Positions 49,101 to 58,763 of a stretch of 64,000 nt of DNA are shown here, one piece after another; position 1 is the first letter of the stretch; each line of letters opens with the position of its first letter. The stretch spans positions 1,248,396-1,312,395 of the forward strand of contig NZ_JAINZO010000001.1 of assembly GCF_020179605.1 (NCBI RefSeq), in the 5' to 3' direction. The notes under the pieces were generated by a model that saw only the letters and a list, made by a program, of their open reading frames with translations, was not told the DNA's origin and did no database searches. Source of the stretch: Geomonas agri (GTDB taxonomy: Bacteria > Desulfobacterota > Desulfuromonadia > Geobacterales > Geobacteraceae). The translations under genes were made by a program, and so were the position numbers.

Positions 49101-49773
49101 ATCTGCGGTCGCCCAGGAACCTGAGCATCAGTAGGAACATGTTGATGAAGTCGAGGTAAAGGGTCAGGGCCCCGAGGATGGCCCCCTTGCCGCCGGTGTT
49201 GCCCATCTGCTTGATCCGCTGGGTATCGTAGGCGGTCAGACCGGTGAAGACGATGATGCCGCACAGACTGAGCACCCAGTTGAGCATCGAGCTGTGCAGG
49301 AAGATGTTTACCAGAGAGGCGATCACCACCCCCACCAGGCCCATGAACAGGAAGCTTCCCCACGAGGAGAGATCGCTCCTGGTCAGGTAGCCGTAGAGGC
49401 TCATGGCGCCGAACATCCCCGCGCTGACCAGGAAGGTCGAGGCGATGGAGGACTGGGTATAGGCCACGAAGATGGTAGACATGGTCAGGCCGTTCAGCGC
49501 GGCGTAGAGCAGGAAGAGCATGCTTGCCGTGGCGGCGCTGATCCTGTTGATGGCCCCGCTTATGGCCACTACCAGTCCCAGTTCGCCGAACAAAAGCGCG
49601 TAGAAGAGGATGCGGTTGCCTAGGATCGCCTGCAAAAGAACCGGTGAGGACGCGGTTATTACAGAGACGAGTGCGGTGAGGAGCAATCCGCCGCTCATCC
49701 AGCCGTACACTCCTCTCATAACGCCGCTGTTAGTAACAGAAATGGTGCGGTACTGAGTCTGATATCTTTCCAT
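49099..49773 (-). CDS. Bax inhibitor-1 / YccA family membrane protein
   Basis: A 224-residue protein with seven hydrophobic segments. Family segments are VYGWMSGGLLLTALVSVITA, LYAALNGLTMSTIFVAYTQS and the C-terminal IIVFTGLTAYDTQRIKQMGN, whose Asp residues form the pH-dependent calcium-leak latch in bacterial homologues. It starts at ATG 49773 with GGGAGC upstream and is a single gene. In bacteria such proteins modulate FtsH or ion leak; the role here is not evident. Confidence 0.92.
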   Translation of the reverse strand: MERYQTQYRTISVTNSGVMRGVYGWMSGGLLLTALVSVITASSPVLLQAILGNRILFYALLFGELGLVVAISGAINRISAATASMLFLLYAALNGLTMSTIFVAYTQSSIASTFLVSAGMFGAMSLYGYLTRSDLSSWGSFLFMGLVGVVIASLVNIFLHSSMLNWVLSLCGIIVFTGLTAYDTQRIKQMGNTGGKGAILGALTLYLDFINMFLLMLRFLGDRR

Positions 49774-49922
49774 TAAAAGCTCCCTTAGGTTGCCGCTGCG
49801 GCCCGAGAATACAGTTCTCGTCGCAGTTTTCAGTGTGTTACGCTCCTTCTTTATAGCATGAAGCAGTGTGGTCAGTCAGGAAAATAAGCATTCTGACGTG
49901 ATTATGCAAGGGGCCGCTCTAT

Positions 49923-50987
49923 TTACTTCGCCCTCTCGTACTGCACCGGCCAGGGCAGGTCCACGCCCAGCGCCTTGGCGGCGTGGATCGGCCAGTACGG
50001 GTCGCGCAACATGGCCCGCGCCAGGAATACGGCGTCAGCCAGGCCGGTGGCAACGATCTGTTCGGCCTGGACCGGGTCCGTGATGACACCCACCGCGCCA
50101 GTCGGGATGCCGACTTCGTGCCTGATGGCCGTTGCGAAGGGTGTCTGGAAGCCAGGGCCGAAGGGCGGCATGGCCTCGGGTACCATCCCGCCGGTGGAGC
50201 AGTCGATCAGGTCGACACCGATCTCCTTGAGCGAGCGGACCAGGTACAGCGTCTGCTCCAGGTCCCACCCCCCTTCCATCCAGTCGGTGGCCGACACCCT
50301 GACAAAGAGCGGCAGGTGCCCCGGCCAGATCTCGCGCACCGCCTTGGCAACGCGCAGCGGGAAGCGGCAGCGGTTCTCCAGTGAGCCGCCGAATTCATCG
50401 CTGCGCTGGTTGGAGAGCGGCGACAGGAACTGGTGCAGCAGGTAGCCGTGCGCCATGTGGATCTCGGCCACCTCGAAGCCGGCTTCGATGCTGCGTCGTG
50501 CGGCGGCCGTGAACTGGCCGAGCAGCGTTTCAAGGTCCTCCAGGGTTGCCTCACGGGGGATCACCGGCTCCTGCTTGGAAAAGGGAACCGGGCTCGGAGC
50601 GATGGTCTGCCAGCCGCGGTGCTTCGCGTCCACCGGACGCCCCCCTTTCCAGGGCAGATCCGTCGACGCCTTGCGCCCGGCGTGGGCGAGTTGGATGCCC
50701 GGAACCGAGCCCTGCTCCTTGATAAAACGTGTTATGGGGGCGAAGGCGGCGGCATGCTCGGCGCTCCAGATACCGCTGTCGTCGGGAGAAATCCGTCCCT
50801 GGGGGGTGACTGCGGTCGCCTCGACCATGACCAGCCCGGCCCCGCCTACGGCGCGGCTTCCCAGGTGCACCATGTGCCAGTCGGTGGGGAGTCCCTCTTT
50901 ACTGGAATACATGCACATGGGTGAAACGAAGATGCGATTCTTGAAGACCAACTCGCGCAGGGTAAGCGGGGTGAAAAGGATGCTCAT
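49923..50987 (-). CDS. Old-yellow-enzyme family NADH:flavin oxidoreductase (YqjM-like)
   Basis: A 354-residue FMN enzyme. It has the YqjM-class N-terminus [20 protein letters not shown], the redox-tuning Cys in PMCMYS, the substrate-binding pair in [11 protein letters not shown], the [20 protein letters not shown] motif and the FMN phosphate site near VGVITDP and the final [17 protein letters not shown]. It reduces activated C=C bonds of unsaturated carbonyls with NAD(P)H. It starts at ATG 50987. The gene upstream is mutM, on the same strand but about 100 bp away, and no functional link is obvious. Confidence 0.93.
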   Translation of the reverse strand: MSILFTPLTLRELVFKNRIFVSPMCMYSSKEGLPTDWHMVHLGSRAVGGAGLVMVEATAVTPQGRISPDDSGIWSAEHAAAFAPITRFIKEQGSVPGIQLAHAGRKASTDLPWKGGRPVDAKHRGWQTIAPSPVPFSKQEPVIPREATLEDLETLLGQFTAAARRSIEAGFEVAEIHMAHGYLLHQFLSPLSNQRSDEFGGSLENRCRFPLRVAKAVREIWPGHLPLFVRVSATDWMEGGWDLEQTLYLVRSLKEIGVDLIDCSTGGMVPEAMPPFGPGFQTPFATAIRHEVGIPTGAVGVITDPVQAEQIVATGLADAVFLARAMLRDPYWPIHAAKALGVDLPWPVQYERAK

Positions 50988-51094
50988 GCTGGAGAACCTC
51001 CTGAAGCTGGTGTGATGTGGCAGGTCTGTGTGTCTGCGGCAGTTTAGCAGGCATTGTCATAACTGCAATGAAACTGGAGCATCCTTCGGTTATG

Positions 51095-51916
51095 TTACAG
51101 CTGCTCCGGCTGGCACTGCGGACAGTAGAAGGTGGAGCGGTTGCCAAGTCTTCCCCTGCGGATCGAAGTACCGCACTCGCGGCAGGGAAGCCCTTCCCTG
51201 CCATAGACGAAGAGTTGCTGCGGGAAGTAGGCAAGCTTTTCTTCCGCCTTGTGAAAATCCATCGTTGCGCGCCCGGTGGCGATGGACGAAGCAAGGGTCT
51301 CCTTGATGGCAGTGACCAACGCGGAACAGTCGGCCGCGGTCACGTCACCCGCCGGGATGTCCGGGTGCAGCCGGCAGCGAAAGAGACTTTCCGCGGCATA
51401 GATGTTGCCGATCCCCGCCACGACTGCGCTGTCCATCAGGAACCGCTGCAGTGCCACCCGCCTGCCGCGGCTCAGCCGGTACAGGTAATCCGGCTCAAAG
51501 GCGTCGGTGAGAGGTTCCGGCCCGATCTTCTTGAGCAACTGGTGTTGCAGCGGGTCAGATCCGGTGAAGTGTATGGAACCGAACCGGCGCGGGTCGTTGA
51601 GCCGGAGCACGAGTCCTGAGTCAAGCCGCAGGTCGAAATGGTCATGCGGGCCCGGCGCGACCGAGGCTGGAACCAGGCGCAGGTGCCCGGTCATGCCAAG
51701 GTGCAGCAGCAGCGACCCCGCACCGCAGGCGAGGATCAGGTACTTGCCTCGGCGCTCGACCGAACGAATAGTCTGCCCAACGAGGAGTTCGGGGAGCCCC
51801 TCGGGTACCATGTTGCGCAGCTTGGGGATGTGCATCTGCACCGACGCGATGCGGGCGCCGGTCAGGTGGTCCTTTATCCCCAGGCGGGTAACTTCTACTT
51901 CGGGCAACTCAGGCAT
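51095..51916 (-). CDS. mutM: Formamidopyrimidine-DNA glycosylase (Fpg/MutM)
   Basis: A 273-residue base-excision repair enzyme that removes 8-oxoguanine and ring-opened purines. The N-terminal PELPEVE provides catalytic Pro2 and Glu3. The helix-two-turn-helix region (DSAVVAGIGNIYAAESLFRC) and the C-terminal zinc finger (CRECGTSIRRG ... FYCPQCQ) are complete. The protein is slightly shorter than E. coli Fpg linkers but has all key residues. It starts at ATG 51916, 11 bp after the stop of a small Cys-rich gene on the same strand. Confidence 0.97.
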   Translation of the reverse strand: MPELPEVEVTRLGIKDHLTGARIASVQMHIPKLRNMVPEGLPELLVGQTIRSVERRGKYLILACGAGSLLLHLGMTGHLRLVPASVAPGPHDHFDLRLDSGLVLRLNDPRRFGSIHFTGSDPLQHQLLKKIGPEPLTDAFEPDYLYRLSRGRRVALQRFLMDSAVVAGIGNIYAAESLFRCRLHPDIPAGDVTAADCSALVTAIKETLASSIATGRATMDFHKAEEKLAYFPQQLFVYGREGLPCRECGTSIRRGRLGNRSTFYCPQCQPEQL

Positions 51917-51927
51917 GATCGCTCCGG

Positions 51928-52113
51928 TTACTGGTCCAGTGGCATGGGGCTGCAGACGTTGTCTTCGGAGTTGGCCTCCGCCCCGCAGGTAAAACAGACT
52001 ACCTTTGGTTGGTCGGTAATGTGAGCGATATCTTCAAGGCGGCCGGCGCTTTTGAGCATGCAGATGTGTCCGGTGTGTTTTGCCCCGCATTGGCAGGTTG
52101 CAGTAGATTCCAT
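51928..52113 (-). CDS. Small zinc-ribbon-like protein
   Basis: A 61-residue protein with paired cysteine motifs: CQCGAKHTGHIC near the start and VVCFTCGAEANSEDNVC near the end, suited to one or two zinc ions. The ATG at 52113 follows GGGGGATC. It is directly upstream of mutM (11 bp), so the two are probably co-transcribed. No family name is recognised. Confidence 0.75.
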   Translation of the reverse strand: MESTATCQCGAKHTGHICMLKSAGRLEDIAHITDQPKVVCFTCGAEANSEDNVCSPMPLDQ

Positions 52114-52379
52114 ATGATCCCCCTTTGTCTGACGTACCTCTCATATCTACTGCAAATCTGCCGTGGCAGTCAACTCCTAGGTCGTCCATTGACAGGCCGT
52201 AAGGGCAATGCCATAGAATTGAGAGATTATTTTTTTATAATTTGTGGTTGCTACTTTTGTGTATTGTGATTATATTAGAAAAAACTTTTACTATGACTGT
52301 CCGGATTGTTCTAAGACAGAGCACGAGAAGCACAAGGTTTGGTATGAGCTTGGTTACAATGTTGCCCAAGGGGGAGCGC

Positions 52380-54767
52380 ATGAAAGGAATGGTGAACCAG
52401 GTTGCCCATGACAACAGCGGGGCATCCCGTACCTGCATTGAAGGCGACGCACTGGCACTATGTCAACCCGCCCTGTCTACGCCTGACTATGAACAGGTTC
52501 TGCGCAATATGTTCAAATCGGTCCCCCTGGGGGTATACCAGACTGACCGCTACGGCCACCCCACCGCTACCGAGTTGCTCTGCTTCACGGCCCCCCATGA
52601 ACCCGTTACGCACCGTACAGGCTACCTCAATCCGCAGGATCGAAAGGTCCTGGTGGCATCGTTCCAGGCTGCCATGGAGGCAGGACAACAGTGGCATCAG
52701 CAGTTCCAGTATCGTTTTGCCGATGGCGCCGGCAGCCACATCCAGACCGTCGTTGCCCCGCTGGTTGGCAATGACAGTGCGCTGTCCGGGTACCAGGTCT
52801 GCACCATCGATATCACGTCACAGCACCACTCCCACCTGGAACTAGCCCTGAGTGACGATCGCCAACGGGCCGCCCTGGAGGCTGCGGAACTGGGCATCTG
52901 GGATTTTAACGTAACCGGCAACTACTGCTATTTCAGTCCCTTTTGCTACCAGATGCTGGGCTACAGCGGCGGTCAGGCGCAGGTGCGCCTCCAGGATTGG
53001 AGCAACATCATCCACCCGCAGTACCTCGACAACGCGCGTCGGGTCCTGGAGAACTGCATCAGCGGTACTATCGAGAAGTTCGAAGTCGAGTTCCGCCTCA
53101 AGACCAACGAGGGCAAATGGCGCTGGTTCCGCTGTACCGGCAAGGCTGCCGAAAGGGATGCCAGCGGCCGGGCCAACCGCCTCGCCGGAACGCTGCTGGA
53201 CATAAACCAGGCGAAGCTCATGGAGCACCTGCTGCAGATGGAGCACGGCCTACTGAACCTCATCACTTCAACGAGCCCGGTTGGCATCATGTTCATAGAG
53301 TCCGACGGCAACATCACCTTCGTCAACCCGAAGGCGGAACGGATCCTGGGCCTGACCAAGCAGCAAATGGCGCACAGGGAGCCTGCAGTCATCGACACCA
53401 TTTTCTCCGTGGAGGAGGACACCGCCACAGGCGCGGAACTCTCGCTGGGCAAGATCCTGGAACAGGGACGTTGCCTGCTGCAATCCTGCTTCGTCTTCAC
53501 CCGGCCTGACGGCGCCAGCGCGGTGCTTTCCATCAGTACCGCCCCCTTCCTCGATCCTGCCAGCACGGTCAGCGGCACCGTGGTGACCCTGGAAGACGTG
53601 ACGGAGCAGAAGACACGCGAGCAGGTGCTGGCGGACAACGACCGCCTACTGCGGGAAACGCAACGCATTGCGCAACTGGGGAGCTACGTGCTCGATATCG
53701 CCCAGGACCACTGGGCCTGTTCCAGCAAGCTGGAAGAAATCCTGGGCATCGGCGCCGGCTACCCAAAGACCATGCAGGGGCACTTCGATATCGTGCACGA
53801 GGAATTCCGGGATCAGTTCATCGACAGCTACCGTGCCGCCATCGGCACCAACCGCCCCTTCGAGCACGAGTACAAGATCCGGAGACACAACGACGGCGTG
53901 GAGCGCTGGGTGACTGAGTGCTGCGAACTGACCTGGGACGCGGCCTGCAAACAGGCTCGCATGATCGGTACCATCAAGGACATCACCGAGCGAAAGGCAG
54001 CGGAGGAGGCGATCCGTAACCTCAACGACGAACTGGACCGGCGGGTCATTGAGAGGACCTCTCAGTTGGTGGCAGCGAAGAAGGAAATAGAGTCCTTCAG
54101 CTATTCGGTCTCTCACGACCTGCGCGCGCCGCTCAGGCACATCAACAGCTACAGTTCGATCCTGGTGGAGGAATACGGCGAAACCCTTCCGGAGGACGCC
54201 CGCTATTACCTGGAACGCATCTGTACCGCCAGCAACAGGATGGGGAAGCAGATCGACGACCTGCTTGCGCTGACCCGGGTCGGCCGCGCCATCATGAAGC
54301 GGAGCACGTTCAACATCAGCCAGTTGGCCGCCGACGTGGTGGACATGCTGAGCGATGAATCCGATAATCCGCCGGAATTCGTGGTGCAACCCGGCATCAG
54401 TGCCTACGGTGACAGCGCCCTTGTGCGGCTGGTATTGCAAAATCTCCTGGGTAACTCCGTCAAGTACTCTTCACGCGCCCCAGACCCGCGCATCGAGTTT
54501 GGGCAAACGCTCGTATCAGGAAGGCATGCCTTCTTCGTCAGGGACAACGGCGTTGGGTTTGACATGGCCTACGTAGAGAAGCTGTTCCAGCCCTTCCAGC
54601 GCCTTCACGGTTCCGAATTCGAGGGGACCGGCATAGGCCTCGCCACGGTACGCCGCATCATCGAGCGCCACGGCGGCAGCATCTGGGCCGAAGGAAAAGA
54701 AAACGAGGGCGCTACCTTCTACTTCACCCTCTCCCACCCACGCAAATCCGAAGTGACTGCCTGCTAG
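52380..54767 (+). CDS. Soluble PAS-domain sensor histidine kinase
   Basis: A 795-residue cytoplasmic kinase without membrane segments. It has several PAS domains: a first N-terminal one, a second at about 190-310 with LGIWDFNVTGNYCYFSPFCY, a third at about 325-450 with GIMFIESDGNITFVNPKAER, and a fourth at about 465-585 with AQLGSYVLDIAQDHWACSSK. A phytochrome-type kinase core follows (SYSVSHDLRAPLRHINSY, DNGVGFDMAYVEKLFQPFQR, GTGIGLATVRRIIERHGG). Start chosen at ATG 52380 behind GGGGGAG; upstream ATGs give hydrophobic or charged non-homologous sequence. It has no receiver domain and no adjacent regulator, so it is an orphan. Confidence 0.9.
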   Translation: MKGMVNQVAHDNSGASRTCIEGDALALCQPALSTPDYEQVLRNMFKSVPLGVYQTDRYGHPTATELLCFTAPHEPVTHRTGYLNPQDRKVLVASFQAAMEAGQQWHQQFQYRFADGAGSHIQTVVAPLVGNDSALSGYQVCTIDITSQHHSHLELALSDDRQRAALEAAELGIWDFNVTGNYCYFSPFCYQMLGYSGGQAQVRLQDWSNIIHPQYLDNARRVLENCISGTIEKFEVEFRLKTNEGKWRWFRCTGKAAERDASGRANRLAGTLLDINQAKLMEHLLQMEHGLLNLITSTSPVGIMFIESDGNITFVNPKAERILGLTKQQMAHREPAVIDTIFSVEEDTATGAELSLGKILEQGRCLLQSCFVFTRPDGASAVLSISTAPFLDPASTVSGTVVTLEDVTEQKTREQVLADNDRLLRETQRIAQLGSYVLDIAQDHWACSSKLEEILGIGAGYPKTMQGHFDIVHEEFRDQFIDSYRAAIGTNRPFEHEYKIRRHNDGVERWVTECCELTWDAACKQARMIGTIKDITERKAAEEAIRNLNDELDRRVIERTSQLVAAKKEIESFSYSVSHDLRAPLRHINSYSSILVEEYGETLPEDARYYLERICTASNRMGKQIDDLLALTRVGRAIMKRSTFNISQLAADVVDMLSDESDNPPEFVVQPGISAYGDSALVRLVLQNLLGNSVKYSSRAPDPRIEFGQTLVSGRHAFFVRDNGVGFDMAYVEKLFQPFQRLHGSEFEGTGIGLATVRRIIERHGGSIWAEGKENEGATFYFTLSHPRKSEVTAC

Positions 54768-54797
54768 CGTATCGAGCCCACGCGCCACTCTTCCCTT

Positions 54798-54840
54798 GCG
54801 GGGCGGCTAACGCCCCGCCTGCCTTGTGTCTTCTTTTTTT
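54798..54840 (+). terminator. Terminator after the PAS kinase
   Basis: Stem GCGGGGCG / CGCCCCGC with a 5-nt loop. The T-rich tail is delayed by about 15 bp (TGTCTTCTTTTTTT). Confidence 0.7.
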
Positions 54841-55000
54841 ATTGAACATAAAACAGCGTGTATGCTCGGTGCAGGTGTGGTCAGTAGAGAACGTGTCTTG
54901 AAGAGATGTCTTGACCGCCAAGGCTGAGAGTGTTGCCCCAATGTAGCTGTTATTATGTGTGATAGTGTCAACTCTAGGGGCGGTTATCATAAAAAAATAA

Positions 55001-55029
55001 TTGTCAAAATATCAAAACTATGTTTTATA
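55001..55029 (+). promoter_or_regulatory. Promoter candidate for the FadR-like regulator
   Basis: TTGTCA and TTTATA with a 17-bp spacer in a strongly AT-rich stretch, about 90 bp before the start codon. Confidence 0.55.
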
Positions 55030-55120
55030 TGTGTATACGGCTGCGTTCTGCCCGTAACGAGGTAACGCAGTTGGCAAAGGTATGCTAGTCTGCCTGCCGT
55101 CTATATAAAGTGAGGCACCG

Positions 55121-55825
55121 ATGAGGAAAACCTGCCAGATGGTGGAGAAGGCTTTGGTGGACGGGATGTTGAAGGGGGAGTTCAAACCGGGGAGTCCGCT
55201 GCTCAGCGAGCGGGACCTGGCGGATCGCTTCTCCGTGAGCAGGACCACGGTGCGCGAGGCGCTGCAGAAGTTGCAGGATGCGGGATGGATTTCGGTGCAG
55301 CAGCGGCACGTCACCGTCGTCAAGGATTTCTGGTCCCAAGGCGACCTGGAGATCCTCTCTTCCATCACCAGGAACAGTGATCCTTTTCCTTACGAGTTGG
55401 CGACCCACCTGCTGGAGTTGCGGGTCCAATTCGCTCCGGATTACGCGCGCCGGGCCGTCGAGAACGACGCGGCCGGGGTGGCAGCGGTGCTACGCAAGGC
55501 GGAGAAGCTGCGCAACTGCTCATCGGCCTTGGTCAGCTTCGACTGGGAACTGCACCTGGCCATGGCGGTGATGTCGGGGAACCGCATCTACCCCCTGATG
55601 CTGAACAGTTTTGCCGGCGTCTATTCGAAACTCAGGTCCTCGCTCTTCTCCAGGGACAAACACCGGCTGCAGCTGCGTGGCTACTACCGCGAGATGCTGG
55701 CTGCCGCCAACGCCGGCAACGCCCTGCTGGCGGAAAACATCACCAGGGCGGCGATGCTGATGAGGCTGAACGATTTTAAGCTCTACTTCGGCTCCCTGGC
55801 CCCGGACTGCCCTGCCCCGGCCTAG
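55121..55825 (+). CDS. fadR: GntR/FadR-family transcriptional regulator
   Basis: A 234-residue regulator. The N-terminal winged helix is typical of GntR (LLSERDLADRFSVSRTTVRE). The C-terminal all-helical domain matches the acyl-CoA-binding domain of E. coli FadR (MSGNRIYPLMLNSFAGVYSK aligns with [20 protein letters not shown]). Start chosen at ATG 55121. It lies near the beta-oxidation operon at 56.9-64 kb, so it is the likely acyl-CoA-responsive controller. The symbol rests on the domain match and context. Confidence 0.75.
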   Translation: MRKTCQMVEKALVDGMLKGEFKPGSPLLSERDLADRFSVSRTTVREALQKLQDAGWISVQQRHVTVVKDFWSQGDLEILSSITRNSDPFPYELATHLLELRVQFAPDYARRAVENDAAGVAAVLRKAEKLRNCSSALVSFDWELHLAMAVMSGNRIYPLMLNSFAGVYSKLRSSLFSRDKHRLQLRGYYREMLAAANAGNALLAENITRAAMLMRLNDFKLYFGSLAPDCPAPA

Positions 55826-55838
55826 TCGGGGGCGTGAG

Positions 55839-56708
55839 TCAGCTTCCCAGTGTGAAGTAGAAGGTCGCCCCCCCGTTCACCTCCGCCTCTGCCCAAATCC
55901 TGCCGCCATGCCGGTTGATGATGCGCTGCACGATGGCGAGTCCGATGCCCAGCCCCGGAAACTCCTCGTCGCGATGCATGCGCTGGAACGGCCCGAAAAG
56001 CCGGTCGGCAAAGCGCATGTCGAAGCCGGCGCCGTCGTCCCGCACGAAATAGACCACCTCATCCCCGTCTTTCCTGCTGCCGACTTCGATGGTCGCGGAA
56101 TCCTTCTTCGCCGTAAATTTCCAGGCGTTTTCCAAAAGATGTTCGAGGGCGGTGCGCAGCAGCACAGCGTCTCCATGAGCGGTTAGCCGCTCCGGGATCT
56201 TGAAGGTGACCTTTCTACCCGGGTCCCCTTCCCTGATGCACGCGGCGTAACTGTTGGCCATCTGGCTCAGGTCGAGGTTCAGTGGTGTCATGTCCTGGCG
56301 GCCGATGCGCGACAGCGCCAGCAGCGCGTCCACCAGTCCTTCCATCTTGCGACCAGCCCGAACGATACAGTCCAGGTAGCTGTGCGCGGTCGGTTCCAGC
56401 GCTGTACCGTAGTCCTCGAGCAGGGCGTTGCTGAAGCCGATCAGGTGCCGCAGCGGGGCGCGCAGATCGTGTGAGACAGCGTAGCTGAAGGTTTCCAGTT
56501 CCTTGCCCAGGTTCTCCGCCGTCGCTTTTTGTCGGGCTAACTCCTGGTTGAGGCGGAACAGTTCCCGCTGGGCCTGGGCCAGGCTGCTTTCACACTCGCC
56601 AGCCGGGCCTTTCGGCTCATGACCAGGCTGCTGCGGCTGTGCTGAGACCTCTGCCGAGTTGCCGGTGCTTTTTGGGGTGCCCGCCTTGCACTTGCCCTTG
56701 CTGTCCAT
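55839..56708 (-). CDS. Soluble phytochrome-type histidine kinase
   Basis: A 289-residue kinase core without sensor domains. A Gly/Pro/Gln-rich head (residues 1-40) and a short coiled coil (about 42-70) precede the HisKA box SYAVSHDLRAPLRHLIGFSN. The HATPase domain has EHLLENAWKF, DDGAGFDMRFADRLFGPFQR and GLGIGLAIVQRIINRHGG. It closely resembles the kinase core at 52380. It starts at ATG 56708 with AGGAGG upstream and converges on the FadR-like gene. It is probably the transmitter part of a multi-protein signalling pathway; the partner is unknown. Confidence 0.86.
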   Translation of the reverse strand: MDSKGKCKAGTPKSTGNSAEVSAQPQQPGHEPKGPAGECESSLAQAQRELFRLNQELARQKATAENLGKELETFSYAVSHDLRAPLRHLIGFSNALLEDYGTALEPTAHSYLDCIVRAGRKMEGLVDALLALSRIGRQDMTPLNLDLSQMANSYAACIREGDPGRKVTFKIPERLTAHGDAVLLRTALEHLLENAWKFTAKKDSATIEVGSRKDGDEVVYFVRDDGAGFDMRFADRLFGPFQRMHRDEEFPGLGIGLAIVQRIINRHGGRIWAEAEVNGGATFYFTLGS

Positions 56709-56944
56709 GTGCTCCTCCTGCTGCTACTGACACTGCCCCGCTTAAAACTCTCTTAAAGTCAAATTTTGCCACAACATACAGCATTGCACCAATCATAAAA
56801 GTAAGATTTTTGCTCTGAGCGTCGGCTTTTGACATGCTTTTCATGTCATTACTGACATCCGACCTTCGCCGTGGAAAAGAACGGGCCGGTTCTGCTGACG
56901 TTATACCGAGAACCGGCCCGGACCAATGTCCAAGGTTTTGCGTG
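56709..56944. other. Intergenic region upstream of the small kinase
   Basis: It contains the kinase leader (AT-rich, 56740-56830) and the fad operon terminator (56873-56919). No gene is supported. Confidence 0.5.
56873..56919 (-). terminator. Terminator of the fad operon
   Basis: A perfect 11-bp stem (GGGCCGGTTCT / AGAACCGGCCC) followed on the minus strand by GTTCTTTTCC, 26 bp after the fadE stop. Confidence 0.85.
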
Positions 56945-58723
56945 TCAGAAGGGGTATTTCTCGGCCTCTATCACCGCCTGGGCCAGGATCCGTTTGTCCT
57001 GGAGTAATCCCGTTGGCTGGTAGCGGGTGAATCGCCGGACTGCCCCCAGGAGAACGGTCAGGGGGTCACCCTCCTCGCAGTAGAAAGCTGCCTTGCGGGC
57101 GGCGGTGGCGGTCTTCTCGTTGGCGCCGAAGCAAAAGCTGCGTACGGCTGCGGTAACGGCGCGTCCCTTGGCCTCGCTCAGGCGCGGCAGGATCTTGTCG
57201 GCGCGCAGCATCACGCTTTCCATGGCGAAAATATTGATGACAACGTCGGCTAACGCCATGAGAATTTCCTGCTCGTCCTTGATGGCCGCTTGATACTTCT
57301 GTGCAGCCGACCCCGCCACCACCAGGAACAGTTGCTTGAGTCCCGCAAGAAGGGCCTTCTCCGCAGCGAAGGGGACGCTGTCGTCGGGCTCCTCGAAGGA
57401 TGGCGTGGTGAGGGCGTCAAGTGCCTTCATCGCTTCGCGCTGCAGCGGGATCTCCCCTTTCAGGGCACGGGTAAGCAGGGTGCCCGGTATGAGTAGCCGG
57501 TTGATTTCGTTGGTACCTTCGAAGATGCGGTTGATGCGCTCGTCGCGGTAGTAGCGCTCGGCGGGGTACTCCTGGATGAAGCCGTAGCCGCCGTGGATCT
57601 GGACCACCTGGTCCGCCACGAAAGCGAGCATCTCGGAGCAGAACACCTTGGCGATGGCGCACTCCATGGCGTATTCCTCGATCCCCTTTTGGTAGGCGTC
57701 GTAGTAGTTCGGAGTCTCCTTGGGAATGGTGGCGAGCCGGTCGTCGATGAGCCCGGCCAGGCGGTATACCAGTGACTCCGAGGCGAAGATTTCGGCGGCC
57801 ATGTCGGCCAGCTTTTCCTGGATGGCGCCGAAGGAGGCGATGGTGCGGCCGAACTGCTTTCTCAGCACCGCGTATTTCACACCGTCGGCCAGGGCGAACT
57901 TGGCGGATCCGGTGACTGCGGCCCCCAGCTTGAAGCGGCCGATATTGAGCACATTGAAGGCGATCTTGTGCCCCTTGCCGATCTCGCCCAGCACGTTCTC
58001 CACCGGCACCTTGACGTTGTCGAGGATGACCTGGGTGGTCGAGGAGCCCTTGATGCCCAGCTTCTTTTCCTCCGGCCCGACGCTCACCCCTTCCATGGTC
58101 CGCTCCACCAGGAAGGCAGTGAAATTCTCGCGGTCCACCTTGGCGAAGACGGTGTAGAGGTTGGCGATGGAGCCGTTGGTAGTGAACTGCTTGGTGCCGT
58201 TGAGGATGTAGTGGCTGCCGTCGGCTGAGAGCGTAGCGCTTGCCTTGGCGCCCAGGGCGTCGCTCCCGGAGTCTGGCTCGGTGAGGCAGTAGGCCGCGAC
58301 CCACTCGCCGCTGGTCAGCTTTTCCAGGTAGCGCGCTTTCTGCTCCTCCGTGCCGTAGTAAACCAGGGGCAAGGTGCCGATGCCGCTGTGGGCGGCATAG
58401 GCGACCGAGAACGAGCCCGAGCCCGAGATCTTTTCTGCCGCTAGCATGCTGGTCGCCTTGTCCAGTTCCAGCCCGCCGTATTCCTCGGGGACGTCGATCA
58501 TCAACAGGCCCAGTTCGCCGCAGCGTCGCAGCAACTGAACCACCTTGTCGAAGTTCTGGTGCTCGATCTCTTCGCGCGCCGGGATGACCTCGTTGGCCAC
58601 GAACTGTTCGGTGGTCGCGCCTATTTGGCGCTGCTCGTCACTGAAATCCTCGGGGACGAACACCTCGTCCTTGCCGGTCTCCGTGATCAGGAACTCCGCT
58701 CCTTTGAATATCCTTGCTGCCAT
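56945..58723 (-). CDS. fadE: Acyl-CoA dehydrogenase (FadE, Bacillus type)
   Basis: A 592-residue flavoenzyme for the first oxidation of acyl-CoA. The acyl-CoA dehydrogenase core (about residues 20-400) has YCLTEPDSGSDALGAKA, the FAD/substrate loop GIKGSSTTQVIL and the C-terminal QIHGGYGFIQEYPAERYYRD. A C-terminal helical extension of about 180 residues matches the length of Bacillus FadE (about 594). It is the last gene of the unit fadD-like, fadN, fadA, fadE, 40 bp after fadA. It passes electrons to an electron-transfer flavoprotein encoded elsewhere. Confidence 0.93.
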   Translation of the reverse strand: MAARIFKGAEFLITETGKDEVFVPEDFSDEQRQIGATTEQFVANEVIPAREEIEHQNFDKVVQLLRRCGELGLLMIDVPEEYGGLELDKATSMLAAEKISGSGSFSVAYAAHSGIGTLPLVYYGTEEQKARYLEKLTSGEWVAAYCLTEPDSGSDALGAKASATLSADGSHYILNGTKQFTTNGSIANLYTVFAKVDRENFTAFLVERTMEGVSVGPEEKKLGIKGSSTTQVILDNVKVPVENVLGEIGKGHKIAFNVLNIGRFKLGAAVTGSAKFALADGVKYAVLRKQFGRTIASFGAIQEKLADMAAEIFASESLVYRLAGLIDDRLATIPKETPNYYDAYQKGIEEYAMECAIAKVFCSEMLAFVADQVVQIHGGYGFIQEYPAERYYRDERINRIFEGTNEINRLLIPGTLLTRALKGEIPLQREAMKALDALTTPSFEEPDDSVPFAAEKALLAGLKQLFLVVAGSAAQKYQAAIKDEQEILMALADVVINIFAMESVMLRADKILPRLSEAKGRAVTAAVRSFCFGANEKTATAARKAAFYCEEGDPLTVLLGAVRRFTRYQPTGLLQDKRILAQAVIEAEKYPF

Positions 58724-58763
58724 GACACACCTCGCTAGTTGTAGTGGAACGCGTTGCCCGGTC

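Larger units (their letters stand above)
54768..55120. other. Intergenic region between the PAS kinase and the FadR-like gene
   Basis: It holds the kinase terminator at 54798-54840 and the promoter of the GntR-family gene at 55001-55029. Between them is a short direct repeat (TGTCTTGA at 54893 and 54906) in AT-rich sequence. No gene is supported. Confidence 0.6.
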
